DNA from: Maritimibacter harenae
GTDB taxonomy: Bacteria > Pseudomonadota > Alphaproteobacteria > Rhodobacterales > Rhodobacteraceae
DNA length: 64,000 nt
Assembly: GCF_009882975.1 (NCBI RefSeq)
Contig: NZ_WTUX01000017.1
Location: 76,641 to 140,640 of the forward strand
Direction of reading: 5' to 3'
A model generated the notes under the pieces. It saw nothing but the letters and a program-made list of their open reading frames with translations, ran no database searches and was not told the DNA's origin. The translations under genes were made by a program, and so were the position numbers. Each line of letters begins with the position of its first letter. The stretch's first letter is position 1. This document shows, in pieces, positions 26,152 through 35,792 of this stretch.

Positions 26152-27360
26152 ATGGCTGAAACGGCCTATATCTACGACGCGATCCGCACGCCGCGGTCCA
26201 AGGGCAAGGGCGACGGCACGCTGCACGAGGTGAAGCCCATCCACCTGGTCACAACGCTTCTGGACGAGATGCGCACGCGCCACGACCTCGACACCGCGCG
26301 GGTGGACGACGTGATGCTGGGCTGCGTGTCCCCGGTCATGGAACAGGGCGCCGTGTTGCCCAAGATCGCGCTTCAGAAGGCGGGCTGGGATGAAAGCGTG
26401 CCGGGCGCGCAGGTGAACCGCTTCTGCGCATCGGGCCTCGACACGTTCAACACGGCCGCCGCCAAGGTCGCCTCGGGCTGGGAGGACCTGGTCTGCGCCG
26501 GTGGCTTCGAATCGATGTCCCGCGTGCCGATGGGCGCCGACGGCGGCCCCTTCGCGGAAGACCCCGAGACCGCGCTCGACACCGGATTCGTGCCTCAGGG
26601 CATCGGGGCCGACCTGATCGCGACGATCGAGGGCTGGAGCCGCGACGACGTGGACGCCTTCGCGCTGGAAAGCCAGAAACGCGCGGCCCATGCCCGCGAC
26701 AACGGATGGTTCGACCGCTCGGTCATCCCGGTGCGCGACGAGAACGGGATCGTGATCCTCGAGAAGGACGATTTCATCAAGCCCGACACCGACATGCAGA
26801 AACTTGGCGCCCTGCGCGCCTCGTTCGAGCAGCCGGGCGCGATGGGCTTCGACGCGGTCGCGCTGGCCAAGTACCCGATGGTGGAGCGCATCAACCACGT
26901 TCACACGCCGGGCAATTCCTCGGGCATCGTGGACGGCGCCTCGCTCACGATGGTGGGCAGCGAACAGGCGGGCAAGGACCTTGGGCTGGAGCCGCGCGGG
27001 CGCGTCGTGTCCATCGCGCTCACCTCGACCGAGCCCACGATCATGCTCACCGGGCCGGGACCGGCCTCGAAGAAGGCGCTCGCAAAGGCGGGGCTCACCA
27101 TCGACGACATCGACCTGGTCGAGATCAACGAGGCGTTCGCCTCGGTCGCCCTGCGGCTTCAGCGTGACCTCGACGTGCCGGACGAGAAGCTCAACGTGGT
27201 GGGCGGCGCCATCGCGATGGGGCACCCGCTGGGGGCCACCGGCGGCTGCCTCGTGTCGACCATGCTGGACGAGCTCGAGCGCCGGAAGCTCAAGCGCGCG
27301 CTGATCTGCATGTGCGTCGGCGGCGGCATGGGCATCGCCTCGATCATCGAGCGTCTGTGA
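26152..27360 (+). CDS. fadA: acetyl-CoA C-acyltransferase (thiolase)
   Basis: A 402-aa thiolase that releases acetyl-CoA (or propionyl-CoA) from 3-oxoacyl-CoA. Nucleophile Cys is in [13 protein letters not shown], the histidine in [15 protein letters not shown] and the second Cys in [17 protein letters not shown] precedes the ATG. It starts the degradative arm and pairs with the FadB-type gene 11 bases downstream. Confidence 0.94.
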   Translation: MAETAYIYDAIRTPRSKGKGDGTLHEVKPIHLVTTLLDEMRTRHDLDTARVDDVMLGCVSPVMEQGAVLPKIALQKAGWDESVPGAQVNRFCASGLDTFNTAAAKVASGWEDLVCAGGFESMSRVPMGADGGPFAEDPETALDTGFVPQGIGADLIATIEGWSRDDVDAFALESQKRAAHARDNGWFDRSVIPVRDENGIVILEKDDFIKPDTDMQKLGALRASFEQPGAMGFDAVALAKYPMVERINHVHTPGNSSGIVDGASLTMVGSEQAGKDLGLEPRGRVVSIALTSTEPTIMLTGPGPASKKALAKAGLTIDDIDLVEINEAFASVALRLQRDLDVPDEKLNVVGGAIAMGHPLGATGGCLVSTMLDELERRKLKRALICMCVGGGMGIASIIERL

Positions 27361-27371
27361 GGGAGGGGATC

Positions 27372-29519
27372 ATGGAAGATTTTCGCTACGAGAAGGATGC
27401 CGATGGCATCGTGACCATCACGATGGACATGCAGGGCCAGGGCGCCAACACCATGAACGCGCGGTTCGAGCCGGGCATGCGCGATGTCTGCGACAAGCTC
27501 GAGGCCGAAGAGGGGCTGACCGGCGTCGTGTTCGCCTCCGCCAAGTCGACGTTCTTCGCGGGCGGCGACCTGCACGACATCCTCGCCACCAAGGTGGTGG
27601 ACGAGAGCACCTTCGCCTTCATCGAGGCCAACAAGGCGACCTACCGGCGGCTCGAGAAGCTGCCCGTACCGGTCGTCGCCGCGATCAACGGCGCCGCGCT
27701 CGGCGGCGGCTACGAGCTATGCCTGGCCTGCAACCGCCGGATCGTCGTGGACGACCCCAAGGCCGTCACCGGCCTGCCGGAAGTGACGCTGGGCCTTCTG
27801 CCCGGCGCCGGCGGCGTCGTGCGCCTGACGGCCAAGCTGGGGCTCGAAACCGCCCTGCCCCTGCTCCTCGAAGGCAAGCAGGTGCCGCCGCAGAAGGCGC
27901 TCAAGATCGGCATGGTGGACGACATCGTCGCGACCCGTGACGAGCTCGTCCCTGCCGCCAAGGCCTGGATCAAGGCGAACCCGGAAGACGCCGTGCAGCC
28001 CTGGGACCGGAAAGGGTTCCGCTACCCGGGCGGGGACGCGGTTCACCCGCGCATCCGCCAGACCGCGATGGGCGCGAGCGCGATGCTCTACCAGAAGACC
28101 CGTGGCCTCCTGCCCGCACCCGAGAAGATCCTCGACGTGGCGGTGAACTCCATGCGCATGACCTTCGACGCGGCGCTCCGGATGGAGACCCGGCGCTTCA
28201 TCGGCCTGATGGCCACGAAGGAATCCAAGGCCGCGATCAGCACCTTCTTCTTCGGCATGAACGCGATCAAGTCCGGCAAGGTCCGCCCGGAGGGAGATCG
28301 TTGGAAAGCGACATCCGCTGCCGTATTGGGCGCAGGCATGATGGGGTCCGGCATCGCCTATGCCCATGCCAAGCGCGGGCTGAAAACCATGCTCAAGGAC
28401 ACCGAAATGGCCAATGCCGAAAAGGGCAAGGGCTATTCCGAGAAGCTCTGCGACAAGGCGATCGGACGCGGCCGTATGGACGAGGACGCGAAGAACGCGC
28501 TTCTTTCACAGATCGAACCCGTGACCGAGAACGCCGCGCCCGGCAGCGTGGACATCGTCATCGAGGCGGTGTTCGAGGACATCGATCTCAAGGACAAGGT
28601 TATCGCGGACACCTGGCCGATGCTGTCGGAGGACGGGATCTATGGCTCGAACACCTCGACGCTCCCGATCTCGATCCTCGCCGAGAGCTGCCCGGAGCCC
28701 GAACGCTTCATCGGCCTGCACTTCTTCTCGCCCGTCGACAAGATGAAGGTCGTCGAGATCATCATGGGCGAGAAGACGAGCGCCGACACGCTGCGCAAGG
28801 CCTACGACTACGTGCAGCAGATCGGCTACATGCCGATCGTGGTGAACGACTCGCGGGGGTTCTTCACGTCCCGCGTTTTCGGCACCTTCATGGACGAGGG
28901 CTGCCAGCTCCTGGTCGACGGGCTCGCCCCCTCGGCGATCGAGCGCGCCGCGTGGCTCGCCGGGATGCCCGTGGGTCCGCTCCAGGTCTTCGACGAGGTG
29001 TCGCTGATCCTCGGTCAGAAGGTTCGCAAGACGCACAAGGCGCTGGATGAGCGGCTCGGCGTCGACAGCCAGTTCGGCCACCACAACACCGCCACCGTCG
29101 AGGTCACGGACCCGATGATCGAGATGGGGCGCGGCGGGCGACAGTACGGCGGCGGGTTCTACGACTACGACGCGGAGGGCACCCGGCGGCTCTGGGACGG
29201 GCTGGCGCAGTTCGCCCGCGGCAACGCCGAGATCCCGATGGAGGATGCCATCGACCGCATTCTCTACCGCCAGGCGATCGAAACGCTGCGCTGCCTCGAC
29301 GAGGGCGTCCTGAACACCGAGGTCGAAGCCAACCTCGGCGGCATCTTCGCCATCGGCTTCCCGCATCACACCGGCGGCGCGATCCAGTTCATCCGGGGCG
29401 AAGGGGTCGAGACCTTCGCAGCCCGGGCCCGCGAGCTGGCCGAGAAATACGGCGAGCGCTTCGCGGTGCCCGATGAGATGTACGACCGGCTGCGCGACAC
29501 GGCGGCGGTGGCGGCATGA
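27372..29519 (+). CDS. fadJ: bifunctional enoyl-CoA hydratase / 3-hydroxyacyl-CoA dehydrogenase
   Basis: A 715-aa two-domain beta-oxidation enzyme. Residues about 5-190 form the crotonase domain (oxyanion-hole segment INGAALGGGYELCLACNRRI). From about residue 310 the NAD-binding domain starts with AVLGAGMMGSGIAYAHAKRG, and the dehydrogenase active His is in FIGLHFFSPVDKMKVVEI. ATG 27372 has GGGAGGGG upstream. It overlaps the CoA transferase start by four bases. Symbol by type; fadB is equally usable. Confidence 0.93.
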   Translation: MEDFRYEKDADGIVTITMDMQGQGANTMNARFEPGMRDVCDKLEAEEGLTGVVFASAKSTFFAGGDLHDILATKVVDESTFAFIEANKATYRRLEKLPVPVVAAINGAALGGGYELCLACNRRIVVDDPKAVTGLPEVTLGLLPGAGGVVRLTAKLGLETALPLLLEGKQVPPQKALKIGMVDDIVATRDELVPAAKAWIKANPEDAVQPWDRKGFRYPGGDAVHPRIRQTAMGASAMLYQKTRGLLPAPEKILDVAVNSMRMTFDAALRMETRRFIGLMATKESKAAISTFFFGMNAIKSGKVRPEGDRWKATSAAVLGAGMMGSGIAYAHAKRGLKTMLKDTEMANAEKGKGYSEKLCDKAIGRGRMDEDAKNALLSQIEPVTENAAPGSVDIVIEAVFEDIDLKDKVIADTWPMLSEDGIYGSNTSTLPISILAESCPEPERFIGLHFFSPVDKMKVVEIIMGEKTSADTLRKAYDYVQQIGYMPIVVNDSRGFFTSRVFGTFMDEGCQLLVDGLAPSAIERAAWLAGMPVGPLQVFDEVSLILGQKVRKTHKALDERLGVDSQFGHHNTATVEVTDPMIEMGRGGRQYGGGFYDYDAEGTRRLWDGLAQFARGNAEIPMEDAIDRILYRQAIETLRCLDEGVLNTEVEANLGGIFAIGFPHHTGGAIQFIRGEGVETFAARARELAEKYGERFAVPDEMYDRLRDTAAVAA

Positions 29520-30643
29520 GCGGGCCGCTCGCCGGTCTGAAAGTCGTCGAAATGCAAGGACTTGGCCCCGCCCCGCTGGCGGGCCAGTTCCTGGCCGACC
29601 TCGGTGCGGACGTGGTCCTCGTCACGCGCAAGTCCGGTCCCGACGACCCGACCGACATCAACAACCGCGGCAAGCGCTCGGTCGCGCTGAACCTCAAGGC
29701 GCCGGAGGGCGTCGAGGCCGCGCTGACGCTGATCCGGTCCGCCGACGTGCTGATCGAGGGCTTCCGCCCCGGCGTGATGGAGCGCATGGGACTGGGCCCC
29801 GACGACTGCCACGCGGTGAACCCGGGCCTCGTCTTCGCGCGCATGACCGGCTGGGGCCAGGACGGCCCCTGGGCGCAGACGGCGGGCCACGACATCAACT
29901 ACCTGGGCCTGACCGGTTTCCTGCACGCCATCGGCCCCGGCGACGGGCCCCCGCCCCCGCCCCTCAACATCGGTGCGGATTACGGCGGCGGCACCATGTT
30001 CCTGCTCTTCGGCATCATGGCGGCCCTCTTCGAGCGCCAGACCTCCGGCAAGGGCCAGGTGGTCGATGCGGCGATGGTCGATGGCGCCTCGGCGATGATG
30101 GGGCTGATCCACACGTTCATCGCCCGCGGCCAGTGGAGCGAAACGCGTGGGGCCAACCTGCTCGACGGTGGCGCGCCGTTCTACCGGACCTATGAATGTG
30201 CGGACGGCAAGTTCTTCGCCGTCGGTCCGCTCGAGCCGCAGTTCCACGCGGAACTCGTGAGGCTGGCCGGGCTCCCGGAGGATCACCTCGCCACGCAGAT
30301 GTCGACGGGCGACTGGCCCGCCCGACGCGACGCCTATGCCAAGGTCTTCCGGCAGAAGACCCGCGACGAATGGGCGGCGATCTTCGAAGGGTCGGACGCC
30401 TGCGCCACGCCGGTCATGACGTGGTCGGAGGCCCCCAAGCATCCCCACATGGCCGCGCGCGGCACCTTCACCGAGGTGGACGGCGTCACGCAGGCCGCCC
30501 CGGCCCCGCGCTTCAGCCGCTCGACCCCCGCCGACCCGGTAGCCCCGCCCGCGCCCGGCGCGGATACCGAGACCGTGCTGACCGAACTTGGCTTCGATGC
30601 CGGCCAGATCGCGAAACTGCGCGACGCCGGCGTGCTGACCTGA
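29516..30643 (+). CDS. CaiB/BaiF-family CoA transferase (alpha-methylacyl-CoA racemase-like)
   Basis: A 375-aa class III CoA-transferase family protein. Seen: SGPLAGLKVVEMQGLGPAPLAGQFLADLGADVV at the start and NRGKRSVALNLKAPEG; the run H-D-I-N-Y around residue 127 (GHDINYLGLTG) is the racemase-type active-site segment, which favours 2-methylacyl-CoA epimerisation over CoA transfer. A racemase would let the pathway handle methyl-branched side chains. It overlaps fadJ by ATGA. Confidence 0.88.
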   Translation: MSGPLAGLKVVEMQGLGPAPLAGQFLADLGADVVLVTRKSGPDDPTDINNRGKRSVALNLKAPEGVEAALTLIRSADVLIEGFRPGVMERMGLGPDDCHAVNPGLVFARMTGWGQDGPWAQTAGHDINYLGLTGFLHAIGPGDGPPPPPLNIGADYGGGTMFLLFGIMAALFERQTSGKGQVVDAAMVDGASAMMGLIHTFIARGQWSETRGANLLDGGAPFYRTYECADGKFFAVGPLEPQFHAELVRLAGLPEDHLATQMSTGDWPARRDAYAKVFRQKTRDEWAAIFEGSDACATPVMTWSEAPKHPHMAARGTFTEVDGVTQAAPAPRFSRSTPADPVAPPAPGADTETVLTELGFDAGQIAKLRDAGVLT

Positions 30644-30653
30644 AAGGAACCCC

Positions 30654-31424
30654 ATGTCCGAACCGATCCTCTACGAGACCGACGGGCCCATCGCCCGCAT
30701 CACCTTCAACCGGCCCGAGGCCTTCAACGCGATGGACCCGGGCCTGCGCGCCGGCCTGCGCGAGGCGATCCTCAAGGTCCACGAAGACGACGCGGTGCGC
30801 GCGGTCGTCATGTCGGGCGCCGGGCGCGGCTTCTGCTCCGGCACCGACCTGAAGGAAGGGCTGTCGCGCAACACCGGCATGTTCCTCGAACAGGAATACC
30901 GGCCGATCCTCGCGATGATCGCAGCCTCGCCCAAGATCTGGATTTCGCAGGTCCACGGCTCGGCGGCCGGGATCGGCGCCGCGGTCGCGATGAACTGCGA
31001 CATGATGGTGATGGCCGAAAGCGCCAACATCTACATGGCCTTCGCCGCGATCAACCTGATCCCCGACGGTGGCAACACCTGGCTTCTGCACCGGGGGCTG
31101 GGCTACAAGCGCGCGCTGCAGGCGGTGCTCGAGGGGCGGCGCATCCCCGCCTCCGAAGCGGTCGCGCTGGGGCTCGCCAACGAGCTGCACCCGGACGACG
31201 ATCTTGCAGCCGAGACCACGGCGCTCGCGACCCGCATCGCCGCCGGCCCGCCGCTGGCCACCGCCGCCGCCAAGCGGCTGATGCGGGCGATGGACGGCAT
31301 GTCCTATGCCGATGCCATCGGCGCGGAGGCCAGCGAGCAGACCACCCTCGCCGAAGCCAACGACACACGCGAAGGCGTCGCGGCCTTCTTCGAGAAACGC
31401 AAACCGAACTTCACAGGCACCTGA
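30654..31424 (+). CDS. enoyl-CoA hydratase/isomerase family protein
   Basis: A 256-aa crotonase. The oxyanion-hole regions are GAGRGFCSGTDLKEGLS and QVHGSAAGIGAAVAMNCDMMV. The usual catalytic glutamates are not both obvious, so it could be a hydratase, isomerase or other crotonase. It adds a second crotonase to the pathway beside the FadJ domain. AAAGGAAC precedes the ATG. Confidence 0.88.
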   Translation: MSEPILYETDGPIARITFNRPEAFNAMDPGLRAGLREAILKVHEDDAVRAVVMSGAGRGFCSGTDLKEGLSRNTGMFLEQEYRPILAMIAASPKIWISQVHGSAAGIGAAVAMNCDMMVMAESANIYMAFAAINLIPDGGNTWLLHRGLGYKRALQAVLEGRRIPASEAVALGLANELHPDDDLAAETTALATRIAAGPPLATAAAKRLMRAMDGMSYADAIGAEASEQTTLAEANDTREGVAAFFEKRKPNFTGT

Positions 31425-31425
31425 C

Positions 31426-32400
31426 ATGTCCCTTCCCCCCGTTTTCGACACCATGCGCCTGCCCCTGATCGGCGCCCCGATGTTCATCGTCTCCGGCCCC
31501 GAGCTGGTCATCGCCCAATGCAAGGCCGGCATCGTCGGCGCCTTCCCCGCGCTCAACGCCCGGGAGAAGGAAGGCGAGCCGATCCAGCTCGAGGAATGGC
31601 TCGTGCGGATCAAGGACGAGCTCGCGGCCCACGACGCGGCCCACCCGGAAGCGCCCGCGGCCCCCTTCGCGGTGAACCTGATCGCGCATCGCACGAACGA
31701 ACGCCTCCAGCGCGACGTGGAAATCCTGAAAAAGCACGAGGTGCCGATCTGGATCACCTCGCTCGGCGCGCGGCCCGAGATCAACGCGGCCGCCCACGAG
31801 GTCGGCGCGGTGGTCCTGCATGACGTGATCAACGTGAAATTCGCACACAAGGCGATCGAGAAAGGGGCCGACGGCCTCATCACGGTCGCCGCGGGCGCGG
31901 GCGGGCACGCAGGCACCTGGTCGCCCTTCGCGCTGGTGCAGGAGATCCGAGAATGGTTCGACGGCCCCCTCTTCCTCTCGGGCGCGCAAGCCACCGGCGA
32001 CGCGATCCTGGCCGCCCTCGCGATGGGGGCGGACGGCGGATATGCCGGCTCGATGTTCATCGCGACGGAGGAAGCGAACGCGGCCGCGGGCTACAAGGAC
32101 ATGGTCTGCGAAGCCGGGGCCGACGACATCCTCTACACGGACCATTTCACCGGCGTGATGGGGAACTACCTGATCCCGTCCATCACGCAGGCCGGGCTCG
32201 ACCCGACCAACCTGGGCGGTGAGAAGGGCGATGTCTCGAAGGTCGCGGCCGGGGAGAAGTCTAAGGCCTGGCGCGATATCTGGGGCGCGGGCCAGGGCGT
32301 GGGGCCGGTACGCAAGGTCGAGCCGGTGGCCGATGTCGTCGCGCGGCTCGAGCGGGAATTCGACGCGGCGCGCGCACGGCTCGACAAACGCCTCGCCTGA
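31426..32400 (+). CDS. nitronate monooxygenase family FMN protein
   Basis: A 324-aa TIM-barrel flavoprotein (2-nitropropane dioxygenase/NMO family). Seen: LIGAPMFIVSGPELVIAQCKAGIVGAFPALNAR at the start and the AAGAGGHAGTWSPFALV segment with the catalytic-type His. It begins one base after the enoyl-CoA hydratase stop. In such clusters these proteins may be FMN enoyl-CoA reductase-like rather than true nitronate oxidases; sequence alone does not decide. Confidence 0.88.
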   Translation: MSLPPVFDTMRLPLIGAPMFIVSGPELVIAQCKAGIVGAFPALNAREKEGEPIQLEEWLVRIKDELAAHDAAHPEAPAAPFAVNLIAHRTNERLQRDVEILKKHEVPIWITSLGARPEINAAAHEVGAVVLHDVINVKFAHKAIEKGADGLITVAAGAGGHAGTWSPFALVQEIREWFDGPLFLSGAQATGDAILAALAMGADGGYAGSMFIATEEANAAAGYKDMVCEAGADDILYTDHFTGVMGNYLIPSITQAGLDPTNLGGEKGDVSKVAAGEKSKAWRDIWGAGQGVGPVRKVEPVADVVARLEREFDAARARLDKRLA

Positions 32401-32408
32401 CAGGACGA

Positions 32409-32432
32409 CGCCCCCGGATCTCTCCGGGGGCG
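32409..32432. terminator. bidirectional terminator hairpin
   Basis: CGCCCCCGGA-TCTC-TCCGGGGGCG is a perfect 10-bp stem between the convergent nitronate monooxygenase and sulP genes, only 42 bases apart. An outer ACGA/TCGT pairing can extend it. Confidence 0.7.
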
Positions 32433-32442
32433 CGTCGTTCGA

Positions 32443-34209
32443 TCACTCCGCGGCGAGCTTGGGCTTCAACCCGTCCACCGGCCCCAGCGCCATCACGGCG
32501 CCGTAGTGGGTGAGGAAGACCTGCCCCGTGATCTCGTCGAGGAAATGGGTCTTCTGCAGCCGGTCCATCACCGGCCCCTTCACCTCCGACAGGTGCAGCT
32601 TGATGCCCATGTCGTCGAGCCGCCGGTTCAGCTCCTCGAGGCTTTCCAGCGCCGACAGGTCGATCACGTTCACCGCGATGCAGTTCAGCACGACGTGGCG
32701 GATCGGCTGGTCATGGGCGAGCCTGTCGAGCACGTAATCCTCGATGAAGCGCGCGTTGGCGAAATAGAGGTTCTCGTCCAGGCGCAGGCTCAGAAGCTCG
32801 GGATGGGTGAGCACCTTGTGCCGGTCGATGTTGCGGAAGTGCTCGGTCCCCGGCACCAGCCCGATCTCGGCGATATGCGGGCGCGACGTCTTGTAGAGGT
32901 AGAGGAAGATCGACAGGATCACGCCCGAGGACACGCCCGCTTCCACCCCGAAGACCAGCGTGAGCACGATGGTCGCGGCCACGGCCGAGAAGTCGGCCTT
33001 CGAATAGCCCCAGGTCCGCTTCAGGATGCCGAAATCGACAAGGCTCAGCACGGCGACGATGATCGTCGCGGCCAGCGTCGCGGTCGGCAGGAAGTAGAGA
33101 AGCGGGGTCAGCAGCAGCGCGGCCAGCGCAATGCCCACGGCGGTGAAGGCCCCGGCCGCCGGCGTCTCGGCGCCCGCGTCGAAGTTCACCACGGAGCGCG
33201 CGAAGCCGCCCGTCACCGGGTAGCCACCCGAAAGCGACGCCGCGATGTTCGAGGCCCCGAGACCCACCAGCTCCTGGTCCGGCGTGATGCGCTGGCGCTT
33301 CTTGGCCGCAAGCGTCTGGGCCACGGAGATCGATTCCACGAAGCCGATGATCGAGATCAGGATCGCGGGGCCGATGAGCTGGCCCATGAGGTCGAGGTCG
33401 AAGGTCGGGAAGGTCAGCGGCGGCAGGCCCTGCGGCACGTCGCCCACGATGGAGACGCCATGTCCGGCGAAATCGAAGGCAAACGACAGGAGCGTCGTCA
33501 CCGCGACCGCGGCCACCGGCCCGGCCTTGGCCAGGATGTCGGCCAGCCGCGGCGGAAGCCCCATCTTCATGAGAAGCGGCTTCAGCCCCTTGCGCACCCA
33601 GAACAGGAACGCGATGGAGCCCGCGCCGACGGCCAGGGTGATCAGGTTGGTGTCGCCCACGTGCGAGATGAGCGTCGCGAGCCGGTCGAAAAGCGCTTCT
33701 CCATGCGCCTCGACGCCCAGGATGTGCTTGGCCTGCGACGTGGCGATCAGAAGGCCCGAGGCCGTGATGAAGCCCGCGATGACCGGGTGCGACAGGAAGT
33801 TCGCGAGGAACCCCAGCCGGAAGACGCCCATCACCAGCAGGATCAGGCCCGACAGGAAAGCCAGCGTGATCGCAGCGGCCGCGTATTCGGCCATGCTGTC
33901 GAGGCCGAGATTGCCGATCGCCGCCGCCGTCAGCAGCGACACGACCGCCACCGGCCCCACGGCCAGCGCGCGCGACGTGCCGAAGATCGCATAGGCCACG
34001 AGCGGCAGGATCGAGGCGTAGAGGCCCATCTCGGCCGGCAGGCCCGCGAGCAGCGCGTAGGCCAGCGATTGCGGGATGAGCATGATGGTGACGATCACGG
34101 CCGCCACGAAGTCGGACAGGAACGTATCCTTGGAATACGCCGAGCCCCACTCGAGAATCGGGAAAAAACGCCTCAGTGACGCCGCCCGGCCTTTAAGCCC
34201 GCGTGCCAT
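32443..34209 (-). CDS. SulP-family anion transporter with STAS domain
   Basis: A 588-aa inner-membrane protein of the SLC26/SulP family. About 12-14 helices occupy residues 30-430, with the family stretch IPQSLAYALLAGLPAEMGLYAS; the C-terminal ~130 residues are a cytoplasmic STAS domain (HVVLNCIAVNVIDLSALESLEEL). I chose ATG 34209 (AAGGGA upstream) over GTG 34224. It follows the DUF442 and persulfide dioxygenase genes and so may move sulfate or sulfite made during sulfur oxidation; direction is not known. Confidence 0.92.
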   Translation of the reverse strand: MARGLKGRAASLRRFFPILEWGSAYSKDTFLSDFVAAVIVTIMLIPQSLAYALLAGLPAEMGLYASILPLVAYAIFGTSRALAVGPVAVVSLLTAAAIGNLGLDSMAEYAAAAITLAFLSGLILLVMGVFRLGFLANFLSHPVIAGFITASGLLIATSQAKHILGVEAHGEALFDRLATLISHVGDTNLITLAVGAGSIAFLFWVRKGLKPLLMKMGLPPRLADILAKAGPVAAVAVTTLLSFAFDFAGHGVSIVGDVPQGLPPLTFPTFDLDLMGQLIGPAILISIIGFVESISVAQTLAAKKRQRITPDQELVGLGASNIAASLSGGYPVTGGFARSVVNFDAGAETPAAGAFTAVGIALAALLLTPLLYFLPTATLAATIIVAVLSLVDFGILKRTWGYSKADFSAVAATIVLTLVFGVEAGVSSGVILSIFLYLYKTSRPHIAEIGLVPGTEHFRNIDRHKVLTHPELLSLRLDENLYFANARFIEDYVLDRLAHDQPIRHVVLNCIAVNVIDLSALESLEELNRRLDDMGIKLHLSEVKGPVMDRLQKTHFLDEITGQVFLTHYGAVMALGPVDGLKPKLAAE

Positions 34210-34278
34210 AACTATCCCTTTCACTTTTGAAGTCGGTTCGGCGGGCCGCCCGCGGGCGGCCTGCCGGGTGCGATCGGA

Positions 34279-34608
34279 TCAGACGCGTGCCTTGGCCGCG
34301 TTCCAGATCGCCGTACAACGTGCGCCCGAGCGGCAGTAGGCGAAGACCTTGCCGTCCGTCTCGGACATCGCCTTGGCGAAGCCGTCGGCGGTGTCCGCCG
34401 GAACCTCGCGAGAGGCCATCGGCAGGTAATAGGTCCTGAGCCCCGCCGCCTTGGCGGCCGCTTCGACCGATGCCCAGTCGGGCTGCCCCGGCTCTTCGCC
34501 GTCCGGGCGATTGCACACGATGGCCTTGAACCCTTCGGCGGCGATCGTTTCGACGTCTGCGGGTTGGATCTGGGGCGAGACCCAGACCTGTTGATCGAGT
34601 TGTTGCAT
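34279..34608 (-). CDS. DUF442/TIGR01244 sulfurtransferase-like phosphatase-fold protein
   Basis: A 109-aa protein of the beta-lactamase-hydrolase-like (Blh) N-terminal family. It opens QVWVSPQIQPADVETIAAEGFKAIVCNRPDGEE and has the Cys loop YCRSGARC with C92 as the likely persulfide-carrying nucleophile. In several bacteria this domain is fused to a persulfide dioxygenase; here the two are neighbours, 24 bases apart. It probably shuttles sulfane sulfur to or from that enzyme. Confidence 0.88.
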   Translation of the reverse strand: MQQLDQQVWVSPQIQPADVETIAAEGFKAIVCNRPDGEEPGQPDWASVEAAAKAAGLRTYYLPMASREVPADTADGFAKAMSETDGKVFAYCRSGARCTAIWNAAKARV

Positions 34609-34632
34609 ATCCTGTTCGCCTTCCTGTCTGGA

Positions 34633-35532
34633 TCAGAGCTTGTTGACCGGGACCTTCAGGAACACGTCGCCCTGTTCGTCCTTCGGCGGCATCTGACCCG
34701 CTCGCATGTTGACCTGCAAGGAGGGAATGATCAGCCGCGGCATGTCGAGCTGCGCGTCACGCTCGGTGCGGAACTTGACGAAGTCCTCCTTCGTCTTGCC
34801 GCCGCCCACGTGGATGTTGTGCTCCTTCTCGTCGGCGACCGAGGTCTCCCACTGGATGTCGCGCCCGTTGGGGCCGTAGTCGTGGCACATGAAGAGCTTG
34901 GTCTCGTCCGGCAGCGACAGCACCTTCTGTATGGAGTCGTAGAGAATGCCCGCGTCGCCGCCCGGGAAGTCGGCGCGCGCCGAACCGCCGTCGGGCATGA
35001 ACAGCGTGTCGCCCACGAAGGCCGAGTCGCCGATCACATGCGTCATGCAGGCCGGCGTGTGGCCCGGCGTGTGCATCGCGAAGGCGGTCATTCCGCCGAT
35101 CTGGTACGTGTCGCCTTCCTTGAAGAGGCGGTCGAACTGCGACCCGTCGCGCTGGAACTCGGTGCCTTCGTTGAAGACCTTGCCGAAGGTGTCCTGCACC
35201 ACGGTGATGTTCTCGCCGATGCCGATCTTGCCGCCCAGCTTCTGCTGGATGTAGGGCGCGGCCGAGAGGTGGTCGGCGTGCACGTGCGTCTCGATGAGCC
35301 ACTCGACCTTCAGGTCGTTGTCCTGGACGTACTGGATGATCTCGTCGGCGTTGTCATAGGTGATGCGCCCGGCCGCGTAGTCGATGTCCATCACGCTGTC
35401 GACGATGGCACAGGACTGCGAATTCGGATCCTTCACGACGTAGGAGATCGTGTTGGTCGCCGGGTCGAAAAACGCTTTCACGTCCGGTTTGACCGAGGTG
35501 TCCACGGGATAGCTCTGGGTCATGTCCTTCAT
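34633..35532 (-). CDS. MBL-fold persulfide-dioxygenase-like hydrolase
   Basis: A 299-aa metallo-beta-lactamase-fold protein with an intact metal motif H83-V-H-A-D-H88 (THVHADHLSAAPYIQ), followed by AMHTPGHTPACMTHVIGDSAFVGDTLFMPDGGSARADFPGGDA, the ETHE1/Blh pattern. The family oxidises glutathione or other persulfides to sulfite with Fe(II). ATG 35532 has GGAGGG upstream. It is first in an operon with DUF442 and sulP, and an ATTC-N8-GAAT box lies at 35670. Confidence 0.9.
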   Translation of the reverse strand: MKDMTQSYPVDTSVKPDVKAFFDPATNTISYVVKDPNSQSCAIVDSVMDIDYAAGRITYDNADEIIQYVQDNDLKVEWLIETHVHADHLSAAPYIQQKLGGKIGIGENITVVQDTFGKVFNEGTEFQRDGSQFDRLFKEGDTYQIGGMTAFAMHTPGHTPACMTHVIGDSAFVGDTLFMPDGGSARADFPGGDAGILYDSIQKVLSLPDETKLFMCHDYGPNGRDIQWETSVADEKEHNIHVGGGKTKEDFVKFRTERDAQLDMPRLIIPSLQVNMRAGQMPPKDEQGDVFLKVPVNKL

Positions 35533-35669
35533 AACTCCCTCCAGATTGACCGGGTCGGCGGCCGTGCCCCGCCCGGTGGGGTCAGTTTGCCCTGAATTCG
35601 CGCCGCGTGCACGTATTCAAGCCGTTGAAGGTGAAATAGGCGTCCTGTGTGGCTCCGTAAACCCCTCAT

Positions 35670-35685
35670 ATTCGTTTTTTTGAAT
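35670..35685. promoter_or_regulatory. ATTC-N8-GAAT box, persulfide dioxygenase operon
   Basis: ATTC-GTTTTTTT-GAAT, 138 bases upstream of the MBL gene. A perfect match to the SqrR/BigR box. A weaker relative, ATTC-N8-GAAG, lies at 35615. The 260-base spacer 35533-35792 otherwise holds only the terminator at 35742. Confidence 0.75.
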
Positions 35686-35737
35686 TTAATTTGTCGCGCC
35701 TCCGTGCTGTCGCCCGAATGTCACGGGTGGCGGATAC

Positions 35738-35768
35738 GAAAAAGGCCGCACCAGGGCGGTGCGGCCTT
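35738..35768 (-). terminator. intrinsic terminator after the YeeE pair
   Basis: AAGGCCGCACC (35742-35752) and GGTGCGGCCTT (35758-35768) form a perfect 11-bp stem with a five-base loop; on the minus strand it ends in a T-run (TTTTTC). It lies 25 bases past the stop at 35793. Confidence 0.88.
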
Positions 35769-35792
35769 CCGTCTTGTCGTTGTGTGGCCGGC

